Made by a program: the position numbers and the translations under genes. Under the pieces are notes generated by a model that was given only the letters and a program-made list of their open reading frames with translations, searched no databases and was not told where the DNA came from. Source: Crambe crambe (Eukaryota > Porifera > Demospongiae > Poecilosclerida > Crambeidae). Taken from it: a stretch of 64,000 nt of DNA. The stretch lies in assembly GCA_963924555.1 (NCBI GenBank), contig OZ004595.1, forward strand, positions 5,512,599 to 5,576,598, given 5' to 3'. Every line of letters starts with the position of its first letter. The first letter of the stretch is position 1. Below are positions 48,001 to 58,829 of the stretch, in pieces.

Positions 48001-50655
48001 TTGAGACTCTGTTACAGCATGATGCTCCTATCCTGATAAGAAATGCTTCTGGAAAGACTCCTATTGACCTAGCAACTGGTGATGCTAGATTAGCATTAGA
48101 CCAATACATGAAACAAAATCAAAACAAGATCCAAGTCAATTATGGCATCATGCAAGAGCATGCTAAGAAGAAGTATTCAGGTGCACATCACATGACTAGG
48201 GTATTTGTCATTGGTAACCCTGGTGCAGGGAAGAGCACTCTCATAGTGTCCCTTAGAAGAGAGGGTTTCTTTGATTTTCTACGGAAAGTATCTGAAGCTG
48301 TAGTCCCTCTCCACACTGCCGGTATAATCCCCAGTATCCATGTAAGTAAACACTATGGGAGAGTCATGTTCTATGACTTTGCTGGAGACCCTGAGTATTA
48401 CTCCTCACATGCTGCCATCCTTGAGAATCTTGCTTCCTCAAGAAAAGGTGACAACATATTCATTGTTGTAGCTGATTTAAGGAAGGATGTGATGACCACA
48501 GAGAAATTGCTGCACTATTGGTTTTCATTCATACAACACCAGAAATTCAGTGAAAAGCCTTTCCTCATTGTAGTTGGTAGCCACTCTGATTCAGTCACTA
48601 AAGAAGTGATAACAAAATACAGAGAAAGATTAACACAATTCCACAGAAGTATTTCTGAATCACATATATTTGTTCAGTATATGGGGTATTTTACATTTGA
48701 CTGCCGCAAGCCTGGATCTAAAGAAATAGGTAGGCTCCAGAAAAAAATCACAAGCATGACCAGCAAATCTGAGCGCTACAAACTAACAATTGAAGCATGC
48801 ATACTTTTAGGGTTTCTGGAAAAGGATTTTAACAATGTCATTGCTTGTTCAGTAGAGACCATAGTGTCCCACATAGAGAACACTGGGGTACAGTTACCAA
48901 ACAAAACTGAAACACTCATACCATATCTGCATGAACTCCATGAGGTGGGCATTTTATTATTAGTGGGAAAGAAAGCTGATGAGAGTAACCCTCACATAGT
49001 ATTGAACATTTCAAAACTTACCAACATAGTACACAAAGCTTTATTTTCTTCAGATGGAGTTCAAAATTTAAAGGATATGTGTAAACTTGAAGGTGCATTA
49101 TCACTTGATATTGGTGTTATTCCTGAAAAACTTCTACTAAAGATCTTGCCTGAATATTGTACTAAGGAAGTCCTTATCCGACTTCAGTATTGCCAAGAAA
49201 TTAAACAAAGAGATGTGGTAGTTTTCTCTTCCATATCACAGCCTTCTTTAGCTTGGGCCCAATCTCTTCTCTTCTTTCCTTCTCTCATTTTAAGAGACAA
49301 GAGTGATGCATCATGGAGAACTTCTCCTGATAATAGTTACAGCATTGGTTGGTTTGCTTCATGCACTGATCCTAATGACTACTTCCCCCCACGTTTCCTT
49401 CATGTCCTTCTCCTCAGAATGGTTTTCAGATTTTCCCTCTCTGACCCCCAACAACACCAAGCCCTTGTCCACACTACTGATCACATGGAGTATGAACGGT
49501 TTTGTACCATGTGGAAGACTGGGGTGCACTGGTTGAGTGAGAAGGGGGTGGAGTGTATGGTTGAATTGGTTGATGACAGTAAGGGAGTTGTTGTCATCAC
49601 TAAGAGTGTTAAGGATAGAACAGAGATTTGCATCAGTGTCTTTAACGATATAATCTGTTGTGTAATGGAGGCAAAGGCAGAGTTCTGCCACTCTGTCAGA
49701 CCTAAATTCTATCTCTTAGATTCCACTGACCAGTCTGATTACCTTGATAAAGACAACTTGTTTCCAATGAGTGAGGTAGAGAAGACACTGGTGTCTCCAG
49801 AGGGGAGGGAGGTAGTGTGCAGTGTTATCAAAACAAGGTTTATGGAGCGTTCAAAGCTGACATGCATGCGTAAACTCACTCATTGGGACAACTTGTTTCC
49901 TATTGATTTTGGCTCAGTCCTCCATTACCTTAAAGTCATAGTTAGACCTCTATCTGACCTTGGTCTCCACCTCAAAATCCCCCAAGGAGTTCTTGAGGCC
50001 ATAGAATTAAACCACCCTAGTGATGCAGATCGGAGAACAAGGGAAGTGGTGAGGGCTTGGATGAGCTCCTCCCTGGACCCTCCATGCTGGTGGCATCTCG
50101 TGGAAGCACTGAAGGCGATAGGCAAAAAAGCCACTGCAAATGAGATTGAGGAAGAACACAGTGAGTGAAAGTTACATCATATTTAGATTTAGATTGACAG
50201 CTGCACTTAACTAAAGGGAACTAGTCACCTCCAACATTCCAGTTGAGTATAGAGCAATAACTACCTCCTCATGCTCCAAGGCTGCATGCTTCTTGTGAGC
50301 TAAATAGAATGTGTGAGATTTGGCTACATAGGTGCTATGCACTGCTCTCTTTGCAGGTGTTTATATTGAGCTCCAGAAGAAGCTGCTTGATCCTGACGGA
50401 CACAATTCCACACCAGATGACGACTTCCTGGAGTTGTTTGCTGAAGTGGTTGGACCCAAATGGCCATCCCTGGCCTCCCTCCTTTCCCTGACCAGTGAAG
50501 AGATTGACGAGGTGAAGACAGAGGGGGAGGGGCAGTCCCAACAGGTCCAAGCCCTCTCTATGTTGAAGAAGTGGACCTCCAAGGAAGGGGCCTCTTCCAC
50601 TTATGATCAGTTGTCCCAGAAACTCAGAAAAATCTCACTGTTTCAGTATGTCTAG
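45084..50655 (+). CDS. Gene F: ANK-Roc-COR-death-death Roco-family protein, 1791 aa
   Basis: The exons are 45084-50160 and 50357-50655 with a 196-nt phase-1 intron (GTGAGT to TTTGCAG). The start MATSTSVTDVTPLHLAAKCD equals that of pseudogene E. About 30 ankyrin repeats (residues 8-1025) are present; unlike gene A the repeats are diverged from each other, with two near-identical KLGCDITLKGSLGRSLLHQA units. Roc motifs are GNPGAGKST at 1044-1052, DFAG at 1098-1101 and GSHSD at 1165-1169. The COR-like region is the gene A subtype (GKKADESNP, GVQNLKDMCK), yet the segment HWLSEKGVECMVELV is of the C/G type. DD1 is about 1605-1690 and DD2 about 1707-1787. The codon after the donor gives an immediate stop (EHSE), so intron retention would remove DD2. 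The function is inferred as for gene A. This is the least disturbed long member. Confidence 0.86.
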
Positions 50656-51404
50656 CTAATAGGAGGTGATGTCTGATATTTTGCAGTATATTATTATCTC
50701 CATTTTTTACTTCCTATTGGATCCACTTCTTTCTATGTTTACTTCCTTTAGAGTTTGTTTATGTATTGTGGTAGATTATCAACCTCAAATTTGTGTTTAC
50801 CATCATTCCCACTTCCTTGTTATCTTCCAACTCCCTACACATACCAATCCTCTACCTATTTACTCTTTCCTTTGGGCCTTGTTCATAGCTATCTCTTCAC
50901 TCTCTCTTTTATTTTCTTATACACTCCTATCAGTATGACATCATTTCTGCCAACTCTCTCTCTCATTTGGAATGCTAGTTTATTGATCTTTTTCCTCAAG
51001 CTCTTCTTTATCACTATGTAGCTATCTCTTTTACACTCCTTCTTTCTCCTGTATGACATCATTTTTTTCATCTGCTCAGAAATGTGCACCTGATGCGGCT
51101 TCTCTCTCTTGTGCTTGTCATCCTCCTTTATTTGTATCGTCTTAATTTTTTGCTCTCTCAGCATTTTCCCCCATCCCATTCCTAAATGTGTATCATCTCT
51201 TTATTCAGTTGTACATACTTCACAATTAAACAGTCCAGTCAGCATTTAACAAGCTACCTCCTCAGCTTTTATCCTGTACAATACTTAACATCTGACCTGG
51301 CCAAGGTAAGTCATGATGCATTGTGTAATGTATTTTAGACTCATTATGTGCATTGTTATCATGTAGGTATAGTCATGTGACTGACTGTCTCAAAAAACTC
51401 GATA
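50656..51404 (+). other. Pyrimidine-rich noncoding tail of gene F
   Basis: No gene is seen. It is a diverged version of the tail family, with a GTAAGTCATGATGC donor near 51306 and TCATGTAG near 51367 as possible acceptor. Short open frames on either strand are not conserved. Confidence 0.45.
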
Positions 51405-53020
51405 TTTTAATTAATCGGCTAAAGTTAATCTTCCAATTAATGCTCCAACCAACCGACTAAAGTTAATCTTCTAATTAACTGGCTAAGTTAATCTTTGCTT
51501 CAACCAACCGGCTACAGTTAATCTTCAAATTAATGCTCCAACCAATCGGCTAAAGTTAATCTTCTAATTAATGCTCCAACCAATCGGCTAAAGTTAATCT
51601 TCTAATTAACTGGCTAAAGTGCTTCAACCAACCGGCTACAGTTAATCTTCACTTCAACCAACTAGCTACAATTAATCTTCTAATTGACTGGCTACAGTTA
51701 ATCTTCCAATTAATGTTCCAACCAACCGGCTAAAGTTAATCTTTGCTTCAACCAACCGGCTACAGTTAATCTTCTAATTAATGCTCCAACCAATCGGCTA
51801 AAGTTAATCTTCTAATTAACTGGCTAAAGTGCTTCAACCAACCGGCTAAAGTTAATCTTCTAATTAACTGGCTAAAGTGCTTCAACCAACCGGCTACAGT
51901 TAATCTTCACTTCAACCAACTAGCTACAATTAATCTTCTAATAGACTGGCTACAGTTAATCTTCCAATTAATGCTCCAACCAACCGACTAAAGTTAATCT
52001 TCTAATTAACTGGCTAAGTTAATCTTTGCTTCAACCAACCGGCTACAGTTAATCTTCTAATTAATGCTCCAACCAATCGGCTAAAGTTAATCTTCTAATT
52101 AATGCTCCAACCAATCGGCTAAAGTTAATCTTCTAATTAACTGGCTAAAGTGCTTCAACCAACCGGCTACAGTTAATCTTCACTTCAACCAACTAGCTAC
52201 AATTAATCTTCTAATTGACTGGCTACAGTTAATCTTCCAATTAATGTTCCAACCAACCGGCTAAAGTTAATCTTTGCTTCAACCAACCGGCTACAGTTAA
52301 TCTTCTAATTAATGCTCCAACCAATCGGCTAAAGTTAATCTTCTAATTAACTGGCTAAAGTGCTTCAACCAACCGGCTAAAGTTAATCTTCTAATTAACT
52401 GGCTAAAGTGCTTCAACCAACCGGCTACAGTTAATCTTCACTTCAACCAACTAGCTACAATTAATCTTCTAATTGACTGGCTACAGTTAATCTTCCAATT
52501 AATGTTCCAACCAACCGGCTAAAGTTAATCTTTGCTTCAACCAACCGGCTACAGTTAATCTTCTAATTAATGCTCCAACCAATCGGCTAAAGTTAATCTT
52601 CTAATTAACTGGCTAAAGTGCTTCAACCAACCGGCTAAAGTTAATCTTCTAATTAACTGGCTAAAGTGCTTCAACCAACCGGCTACAGTTAATCTTCACT
52701 TCAACCAACTAGCTACAATTAATCTTCTAATAGACTGGCTACAGTTAATCTTCCAATTAATGCTCCAACCAACCGGCTACAGTTAATCTTCCAATTAATG
52801 CTCCAACCAACCGGCTAAAGTTAATCTTCACTTCAACCAACTGGCTACAGTTAATCTTTGCTTCAACCAACCGGCTAAAGTAATTAATGCTCCAACCAAC
52901 CGGCTACAGTTAATCTTCGCTTCAACTAACTAGCTACAGTTAATCTTCTAATTAACTGGGTACAGTTGATCTTCCAGTTAATGCTTCAACCTACTGACTA
53001 TAATACTTCCAACCAACCAG
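51405..53020. repeat. 1.6-kb minisatellite with about 258-bp higher-order repeats
   Basis: The basic words are variants of AACCAACCGGCTAAAGTTAA followed by TCTTCTAATTAATGCTCC. A diagnostic variant, TAGCTACAATTAATC, recurs at 51663, 51921, 52194, 52452 and 52710, giving spacings of 258, 273, 258 and 258. The array is thus organised in about five higher-order units that are nearly identical. Short degenerate forms of the same words occur in all other tails. No open reading frame of note is present. Confidence 0.92.
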
Positions 53021-53526
53021 CTATAAAACTGTCCAGCCATCCAACTACAGTTCAGTGAATTTCATCCTGCCATCAATTTCAGCTGGTGTTTCAACTTTTG
53101 GTAGAAGAGTCCTGATGGTAAGTACGTACATGATCCAGTATTATGTATTATTGTTCATACTGACAGGTCTTCCCATTGGTTGCTCTTAACATTCTCATCG
53201 GAAGGATGACATATTTCTTCTGATAGCAGTGATGATGATGTCAAATGGCTGCTAGCTACCAGACATAACCTTCCTAATAGTAAGAAAGAGGAAGCATCCA
53301 AGTCCCCCACTCCATTATGACCATCTATCAGTACCTATGTATGTTACTAGCTATTTTTAAGGGTTTGGATAATGATTGAGTGTGATTATCAACAGGGAGC
53401 TACAAGTGCATAAAAGCTGGACATGTTCAAAGCTGATATCTTGTTAAAGATCTACGTAACTATGTTCATCCATTGACTGACTAATATTGCTCTAATTAAA
53501 GCATGCAAGCATTTGTGTTTTGTGTC
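53021..53526 (+). other. End of the gene F tail, up to element 2
   Basis: It contains an intron-like pair from GATG|GTAAGTACG (about 53117) to ACTGACAG (about 53167), and the conserved GATGATGATGTCAAATGGCT word near 53228. No gene is seen. It ends with GTGTC (53522-53526), the target duplication of the second retrotransposon. Confidence 0.5.
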
Positions 53527-53677
53527 TGTAGGAAATTTGACTCATTCATTTTTATTGTACTCTTGTTATTATTATTGTAGTGTAAATTACATCATTTCAT
53601 AGTCACGTGTAAGTCATGTGATGTTGCTATCCAGCCAGTCTAGGTCTGGTGAATTAAAGTTAAGTCCATTTCTTACA
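53527..53677 (+). repeat. 5' LTR of element 2
   Basis: This is a 151-bp LTR starting TGTAGGAAATTTGACTC and ending TTTCTTACA. It matches 57742-57893 except for a few bases near 53640-53650. Confidence 0.9.
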
Positions 53678-53712
53678 TGGCGCTGCGAACAGCTGACTAA
53701 CTGTTCAAGGAG

Positions 53713-54394
53713 ATGGCTTTCGTGTTCCGACAAGGGGACTTGCCCAAGTTAGACCTTCAAGTCGATCGTGGGACAGATTTCAAGGCCTGGAGGGCGCAAT
53801 GGGACGCTTTACTGTAACCTTTCCGGCCTCAAGGACCAGACTCAAGACATGCAAGTGCAAGCCTTGACCCTGTGTTTCTCTAGGGAAACGCTGACGATTG
53901 TGGATAACCTCGGGTTATCGGTAGAACAAAGAGGCAAGATCGAAGACATAATTCAGGCCATACGAAACTATATCAACGAATCAGTGGAGCGTAGGAATTT
54001 CCGGCGTCGAAGGCAACAGCCTGGAGAAGTATTTGATGATTTCCTCGTGTCCCTTCGAGAATTGGCCAAGACTTGTAAGTTTTGTTCTGAAGAGTGCACC
54101 CAGAAGAACATCAGAGACCAGATTATTGAAGGTCTCCTGGATGGAGATACCGTGGAAACCCTCCTCCGTGAGAAAGACCTTTCACTCCAAGATACTATTA
54201 TCAAATGTCGTGGCCAGGAGGCCGCAAAGCGACAACGAGCAGAGATGGTTGGAAGTCAAGGTGAATTATCCCCCCATATTAGGAAGACAAATTTATTCCC
54301 CTCGTGCATGTGTGTGTCCGGGTTGTGGAGCAGACTTTCATCCAGGTGGGAGGCGGCAATGCCCTGCCTACACCCTGACGTGTCATCAATGTAA
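53713..54394 (+). pseudogene. gag: Frameshifted gag of element 2
   Basis: The ATG at 53713 opens a frame that stops at 53815-53817, after 34 codons. Gag-like coding continues at once in the next frame (about 53800-54260, with CKFCSEECTQKNIRDQIIEG and a basic segment), then passes to a third frame that carries the zinc knuckles and pol. Two shifts in the same direction indicate base insertions or equivalent lesions rather than one programmed frameshift. The region normally encodes the structural capsid protein. As it stands no complete Gag can be read. Confidence 0.75.
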
Positions 54395-57300
54395 GCGAGT
54401 TGGACATTTAGCCAAAGTCTGTAGGGGACAACGATCAACACAACCAACAAAATTAACTCAACCATCAACCAATGTTATATCTGTTCCAGACATAAAGACA
54501 ACAAATCTATCACCAACAAGGGCTGACAAGAGTGTTGAACATGCTCCTACTATCAGTATCCATGTTACTTCTTTGAACGGCTCCGCAGACATGAGTATCC
54601 TGCCAGACTCGGGGGCAGATATATCTGTAGCTGGCACATCTACCCTTACCCAACTTCGGGAACACCGTGATAATTTGCTCCCCTCCAGCCTGACCCCACA
54701 TGCTGTGAACGGCACATCAATGCAACCGATTGGAATGCTGCCTGTTACTTTGCATTTGGAAGGAATCAGCTATGAAGAGGATCTCCATGTATATCCTCAA
54801 GTGAAAGGAACTATCCTTTCATGGAAAGCAGCTAAAGGTCTTAACATATTACCACAATCATACCCTTATCCTGTTAGTCGTATCACTGTCAAATCACTAA
54901 ACTCGAAGATTCCAACAGCAGATGAGATCATGGCTGAATTCCCTGAAGTTTTCAGTGAGCACGTCACTACTATGGAAGGTGAGAAATTTTGTATCTCCTT
55001 AATTGCTGACGCTAAACCATTTTGTGTTAAAGCACCTCGTGCTATTCCATTTGCTTATCGTGATAAACTGGAAGCCGAGCTTAAAACCCTACAGTCTCAA
55101 GGGATAATTACTCCAGTAACTGAACCCACGGAATGGTGTGCACCAATTGTCGTCACCCCCAAAAAAGATTCCAAAGAGATTAGAATGTGTGTTGATTTAT
55201 CTCATTTGAATAAGTATGTCCGTCGGGAAAGATACCAGACACCCACTCCAGCCCAGGCAGTGGCTGACATTGCTGCAGAGAATGCAAAATTTTTCACCAA
55301 AATTGATGCCAGGAAGGGTTACCACCAGTGTCCACTTGATGAAGAGAGCCAGTTGCTAACAACGTTTATCACTCCATTTGGACGCTTCAAGTACCTCAGA
55401 GCACCATATGGAATATCATCCATATCCGAACACTATAACCGTCGCATGGATGAAGCCCTCAAGGGGTTATCTGGATTTCGTCGCATCGTTGATGATGTCG
55501 TCATATTCGATAGTGATGCTGTACAACATGCTAACCATGTACGAAAGTTCCTGCAAAGGTGTAATGAATTCAAAATCACTCTCAACACTAGTAAGTTCAG
55601 ATATGCACAGTCTGAAGTACAGTTCGCAGGATTCGTACTGTCAGCAGATGGGTATCAAATAGACCCTGCAATTACGGTCGCCATCAAACATTTTCCCACA
55701 CCAACCAATCGTACTGATCTTCGTTCCTTTTTTGGACTGGTTAACCAACTCTCTGCATGCTCTGACTCTGTGGCTCCATCATTAGCACCCCTCCGACCCC
55801 TACTTAGTACAAAAAATGAATTTTTGTGGTTACCAGACCATGACCTGGCATTCAGCAAGGCTAAGGAGCTGCTCACCTCACCATCCATTCTGTCATTTTT
55901 CGACATTAACAAACAAACAAGGCTGTGTACTGATGCAAGCCGCCAGGGACTTGGGTTCATTTTACAACAAAAGCAAGGGGATACCTGGGAGTTGGTTCAG
56001 GCGGGGTCAAGATTCCTCTCAGACACGGAATCTCGGTATGCTGTAATCGAGCTGGAATTACTGGCGGTGACTTGGGCCATTCAGAAATGCAGAATCTTCC
56101 TATCTGGAATACCACATTTTAAAGTCATCACTGATCACCACCCTCTTGTTTCCATTCTGAATACCCAGTGTCTTAATGAAGTGGAGAACCCAAGGTTACA
56201 ACACCTTAAGGCTCGTCTAATGCCCTACAATTTCACAGCCGAATGGATCAAGGGAACCTTGAACCAGGCGCCAGATGCTTTGTCAAGATATCCTGTATCT
56301 GACCCACTTCCACAAGATTCCCTTGGAGAACAGGATCACAGTAACACCTCGGAGTTATCCTGTGCTGAGATACGAGCTATCCTCGTACCAGGCGAAGACA
56401 GCATCAGGATTGAAGCCCTGCGGGAGTGTGCAGCAGAGGATGAGGAGTATCAGCAGCTCCTGAAGATCATTCTAGAAGGGTTCCCAAAGCATCGTGGCAA
56501 TTTACCTGAACTGTGTAGACGTTATTGGTGCGTCCGTCAACACCTCTCCGTGGATGATGACCTTGTTGTTTGTGGGTGTAGATTGCTAATCCCTGCGTCT
56601 ATGAGGAGAGAGGTACTTCAGAAGCTGCACGAATCACACCAAGGCTCAGTACGTACCAAGCAGAGAGCTAGGCTAGTGGTGTACTGGCCTGGCATTGATA
56701 ATGACATCGATAATGTCATTCTCACCTGTAAACAATGCCAAGATCTACTTCCAGCTAATCCCAAAGAGCCGATCATCATGAAGCCAACACCAGAGAGACC
56801 GTTTCAAGAAATTGCAGGTGATTTCTGTTATCATGGTGGTAAAAACTATCTCATTTTAGTTGATTGTTATTCTGATTGGCCAGATATCATCTCGATGGGT
56901 CAAATCACAGCAACTGGTTTGATCTCTGCCCTGAGACAATCCTTCTGCAGGACAGGAGTACCTGACATCATTTGGTCTGACCAAGGAACACAGTTTATGT
57001 CAAAGCAGTTCCAAGAGTTTTCAAAACAATGGGGGTTTAAGCACATTACATCGTCCCCAAGGTACCCTCAGAGTAATGGGAAAAGTGAGGCGACTGTTAA
57101 GTCTATGAAAAAATTGATTCGTACATCCTGGCAAGGACGTTCCATGAATGAAGATGTCTTATCTAGGGCCCTCTTACAATACCGAAATACACCATCTCGG
57201 AAAGATGGTTTGTCCCCCGCTCAAAAATTATTTGGTAGGCCTGTTCAGGACACATTGCCTGCCCATCGCCGATCATTCGCCCTGGAATGGCAAAAGAAAA

Positions 57301-57701
57301 CAGTTGATGCAGAGAAAAGTCTACTCGAGAGCAAAGAGAAAAGTGAGATTTATTATAATCAAAATGCTCGTACCCTACCAGATATAAATGTAGGATCAAA
57401 TGTGGCCATCCACAATGGTGAAACGAAGCAGTGGGATATTTACGGCATTGTTGTGGAAATCGGACCCTATCGTAGATATTATATAAAATTGCATAGTGGA
57501 AGGATCCTGGTCAGGAATCGTCGTTTTCTACGCCGCCGAGTTCCGGTATCCAGTGTTCCGGTATCCAGTGTACCCCTAGGAATGAACCAAGATCAAGTGC
57601 CACCAGTGGCAGCACGCCCCGTCCCTAGACGATCATCTCGGTCTCGCCGTCGACCAAAGCGTCTTATTGAAGAGATTAAAAGTTTCAGCTTTTGTGCCTA
57701 A
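54258..57701 (+). CDS. pol: Zinc-knuckle and Pol region of element 2 (Ty3/gypsy)
   Basis: The long frame is open from 54033, but only from about 54258 does it look like retroelement coding. The order is: zinc knuckles (CPGCGADFHPGGRRQC and CHQCKRVGHLAKVC), aspartic protease DSGAD (54606), reverse transcriptase with CVDLSHLNK and IVDDVVIF, RNase H with TDASRQGLGFIL and TDHHPLV, and integrase with HESHQG...CKQCQ finger and DDE motifs in AGDFCYH, SDQGTQ and the E of GKSEA. The tail is basic (RRSSRSRRRPKR). The second residue of the usual YVDD-like box is kept while the first is Ile. The frame is intact over 1100 codons, so loss of activity would come from gag. Confidence 0.85.
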   Translation, partial: KVNYPPILGRQIYSPRACVCPGCGADFHPGGRRQCPAYTLTCHQCKRVGHLAKVCRGQRSTQPTKLTQPSTNVISVPDIKTTNLSPTRADKSVEHAPTISIHVTSLNGSADMSILPDSGADISVAGTSTLTQLREHRDNLLPSSLTPHAVNGTSMQPIGMLPVTLHLEGISYEEDLHVYPQVKGTILSWKAAKGLNILPQSYPYPVSRITVKSLNSKIPTADEIMAEFPEVFSEHVTTMEGEKFCISLIADAKPFCVKAPRAIPFAYRDKLEAELKTLQSQGIITPVTEPTEWCAPIVVTPKKDSKEIRMCVDLSHLNKYVRRERYQTPTPAQAVADIAAENAKFFTKIDARKGYHQCPLDEESQLLTTFITPFGRFKYLRAPYGISSISEHYNRRMDEALKGLSGFRRIVDDVVIFDSDAVQHANHVRKFLQRCNEFKITLNTSKFRYAQSEVQFAGFVLSADGYQIDPAITVAIKHFPTPTNRTDLRSFFGLVNQLSACSDSVAPSLAPLRPLLSTKNEFLWLPDHDLAFSKAKELLTSPSILSFFDINKQTRLCTDASRQGLGFILQQKQGDTWELVQAGSRFLSDTESRYAVIELELLAVTWAIQKCRIFLSGIPHFKVITDHHPLVSILNTQCLNEVENPRLQHLKARLMPYNFTAEWIKGTLNQAPDALSRYPVSDPLPQDSLGEQDHSNTSELSCAEIRAILVPGEDSIRIEALRECAAEDEEYQQLLKIILEGFPKHRGNLPELCRRYWCVRQHLSVDDDLVVCGCRLLIPASMRREVLQKLHESHQGSVRTKQRARLVVYWPGIDNDIDNVILTCKQCQDLLPANPKEPIIMKPTPERPFQEIAGDFCYHGGKNYLILVDCYSDWPDIISMGQITATGLISALRQSFCRTGVPDIIWSDQGTQFMSKQFQEFSKQWGFKHITSSPRYPQSNGKSEATVKSMKKLIRTSWQGRSMNEDVLSRALLQYRNTPSRKDGLSPAQKLFGRPVQDTLPAHRRSFALEWQKKTVDAEKSLLESKEKSEIYYNQNARTLPDINVGSNVAIHNGETKQWDIYGIVVEIGPYRRYYIKLHSGRILVRNRRFLRRRVPVSSVPVSSVPLGMNQDQVPPVAARPVPRRSSRSRRRPKRLIEEIKSFSFCA

Positions 57702-57741
57702 CACCCTACCACAAGTAACTCCACAAAAGCTTTGTGGGGGG

Positions 57742-57893
57742 TGTAGGAAATTTGACTCATTCATTTTTATTGTACTCTTGTTATTATTATTGTAGTGTAA
57801 ATTACATCATTTCATAGTCACGTGTAAGTCATGTGATGTTGCTATCCAGCCAGTCTGGAACTTGTTGAATTAAAGTTAAGTCCATTTCTTACA
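57742..57893 (+). repeat. 3' LTR of element 2
   Basis: This is a 152-bp copy of the 5' LTR, ending TTTCTTACA before the GTGTC duplication. Confidence 0.9.
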
Positions 57894-58829
57894 GTGTCAC
57901 TTCCTGATGTAATTATGAGCTGTAATTATAGTGTTGTGTGTGTCATTGTTGAGTTCAGTCTAAAGTTGTATTGCTAGCTAGCATGCACTTTGGTTATCAC
58001 AACTTGTATTCAAGACCCAATACTTACTAGCTATGTTTAATTTGTGCCTACATACTTCATAACAGTTAACTTTTCTATTGGTGGCTTTGCATTCTTTTGA
58101 TCATGTGATTTGTTTGTAAAAGTTATACACAAGTTTCAATTTTATAGATTTGCTATGAATGTTATAGTGCATATTCAGTACAACCAAGATCTGCTTAAAA
58201 ACAAAAGTTAGAATGCTATGCATTCTGTGGGCGTATTGTGGTATTGTGGCAACCCTGTTTCATACTATGCCTCAGATCTTGTATATAGCTTTGTCTCATA
58301 AGCCATATGAGATGCATTTCAAATTTGGTACGTTTTGAGGAGTTTTTGGATTATTATTATAGAGCTACTAAAGTTGGGAACTTTCAGAATGGGGGGTGGG
58401 GGGTGGAGGGTGGATCACACTTTTTCCCCCCTGTGGAGCCTCCTCTGTATGATCACTGTAAGATGATGCATGCAATGGCTAGCCTCATTCCCAGGCCTAG
58501 CATATTTCATGGCTGTCTGTGAAGTTTGCTGCAGTTGTGATTGAGTATCTGAATATGAGATATGTATGTAACTAGTTCATGCATTGATCAGGTAAATAGT
58601 CTCACTAGTCAGGCTCTCCCCCATGATACCTGTAACCTGAGTGGTATGAGGAATCTGGGAGGTATCGGTAATCATATTAGCTACTAAAGTTATGCAAACT
58701 GACCATACAGTTATAGCTACCAGACCTCCCTGAAGCGAGACCATCATCAGGATGTGAAAGATGTATTGATTTGCCTGACCCAGCGCTACACCTACGTATG
58801 ACTACTGGCTCTTTCTTTGTAAAAATAAT
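57894..58829 (+). other. Region upstream of gene G, unlike the other upstream regions
   Basis: No gene is seen. It shares neither the type-1 nor the type-2 landmarks, and the ACAG acceptor next to the ATG is missing (TTTGTAAAAATAATATGG instead). It contains a G-rich stretch near 58390-58415. A possible acceptor TTTCTTTGTA is not followed by G. The 5' end of gene G is therefore less certain than those of A, C, D and F. Confidence 0.4.

Larger units (their letters stand above)
53527..57893 (+). mobile_element. Second Ty3/gypsy-type LTR retrotransposon, 4367 bp, gag damaged
   Basis: LTRs are 53527-53677 (151 bp) and 57742-57893 (152 bp), TG...CA, flanked by a GTGTC duplication (53522-53526 and 57894-57898). 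A primer site begins TGGCGCTGCGAAC just after the 5' LTR. A G-rich tract (TTTGTGGGGGG) precedes the 3' LTR. The LTRs differ in a short segment (GTCTAGGTCTGGTG against GTCTGGAACTTGTTG), so it is older than element 1. No envelope gene is seen. Confidence 0.92.

Noticed and set aside
51405..53020. Regular repeats that could suggest a CRISPR array
   Set aside because: The units are contiguous variants of one word with a higher-order period and no unique spacers, in a eukaryotic context without cas genes.
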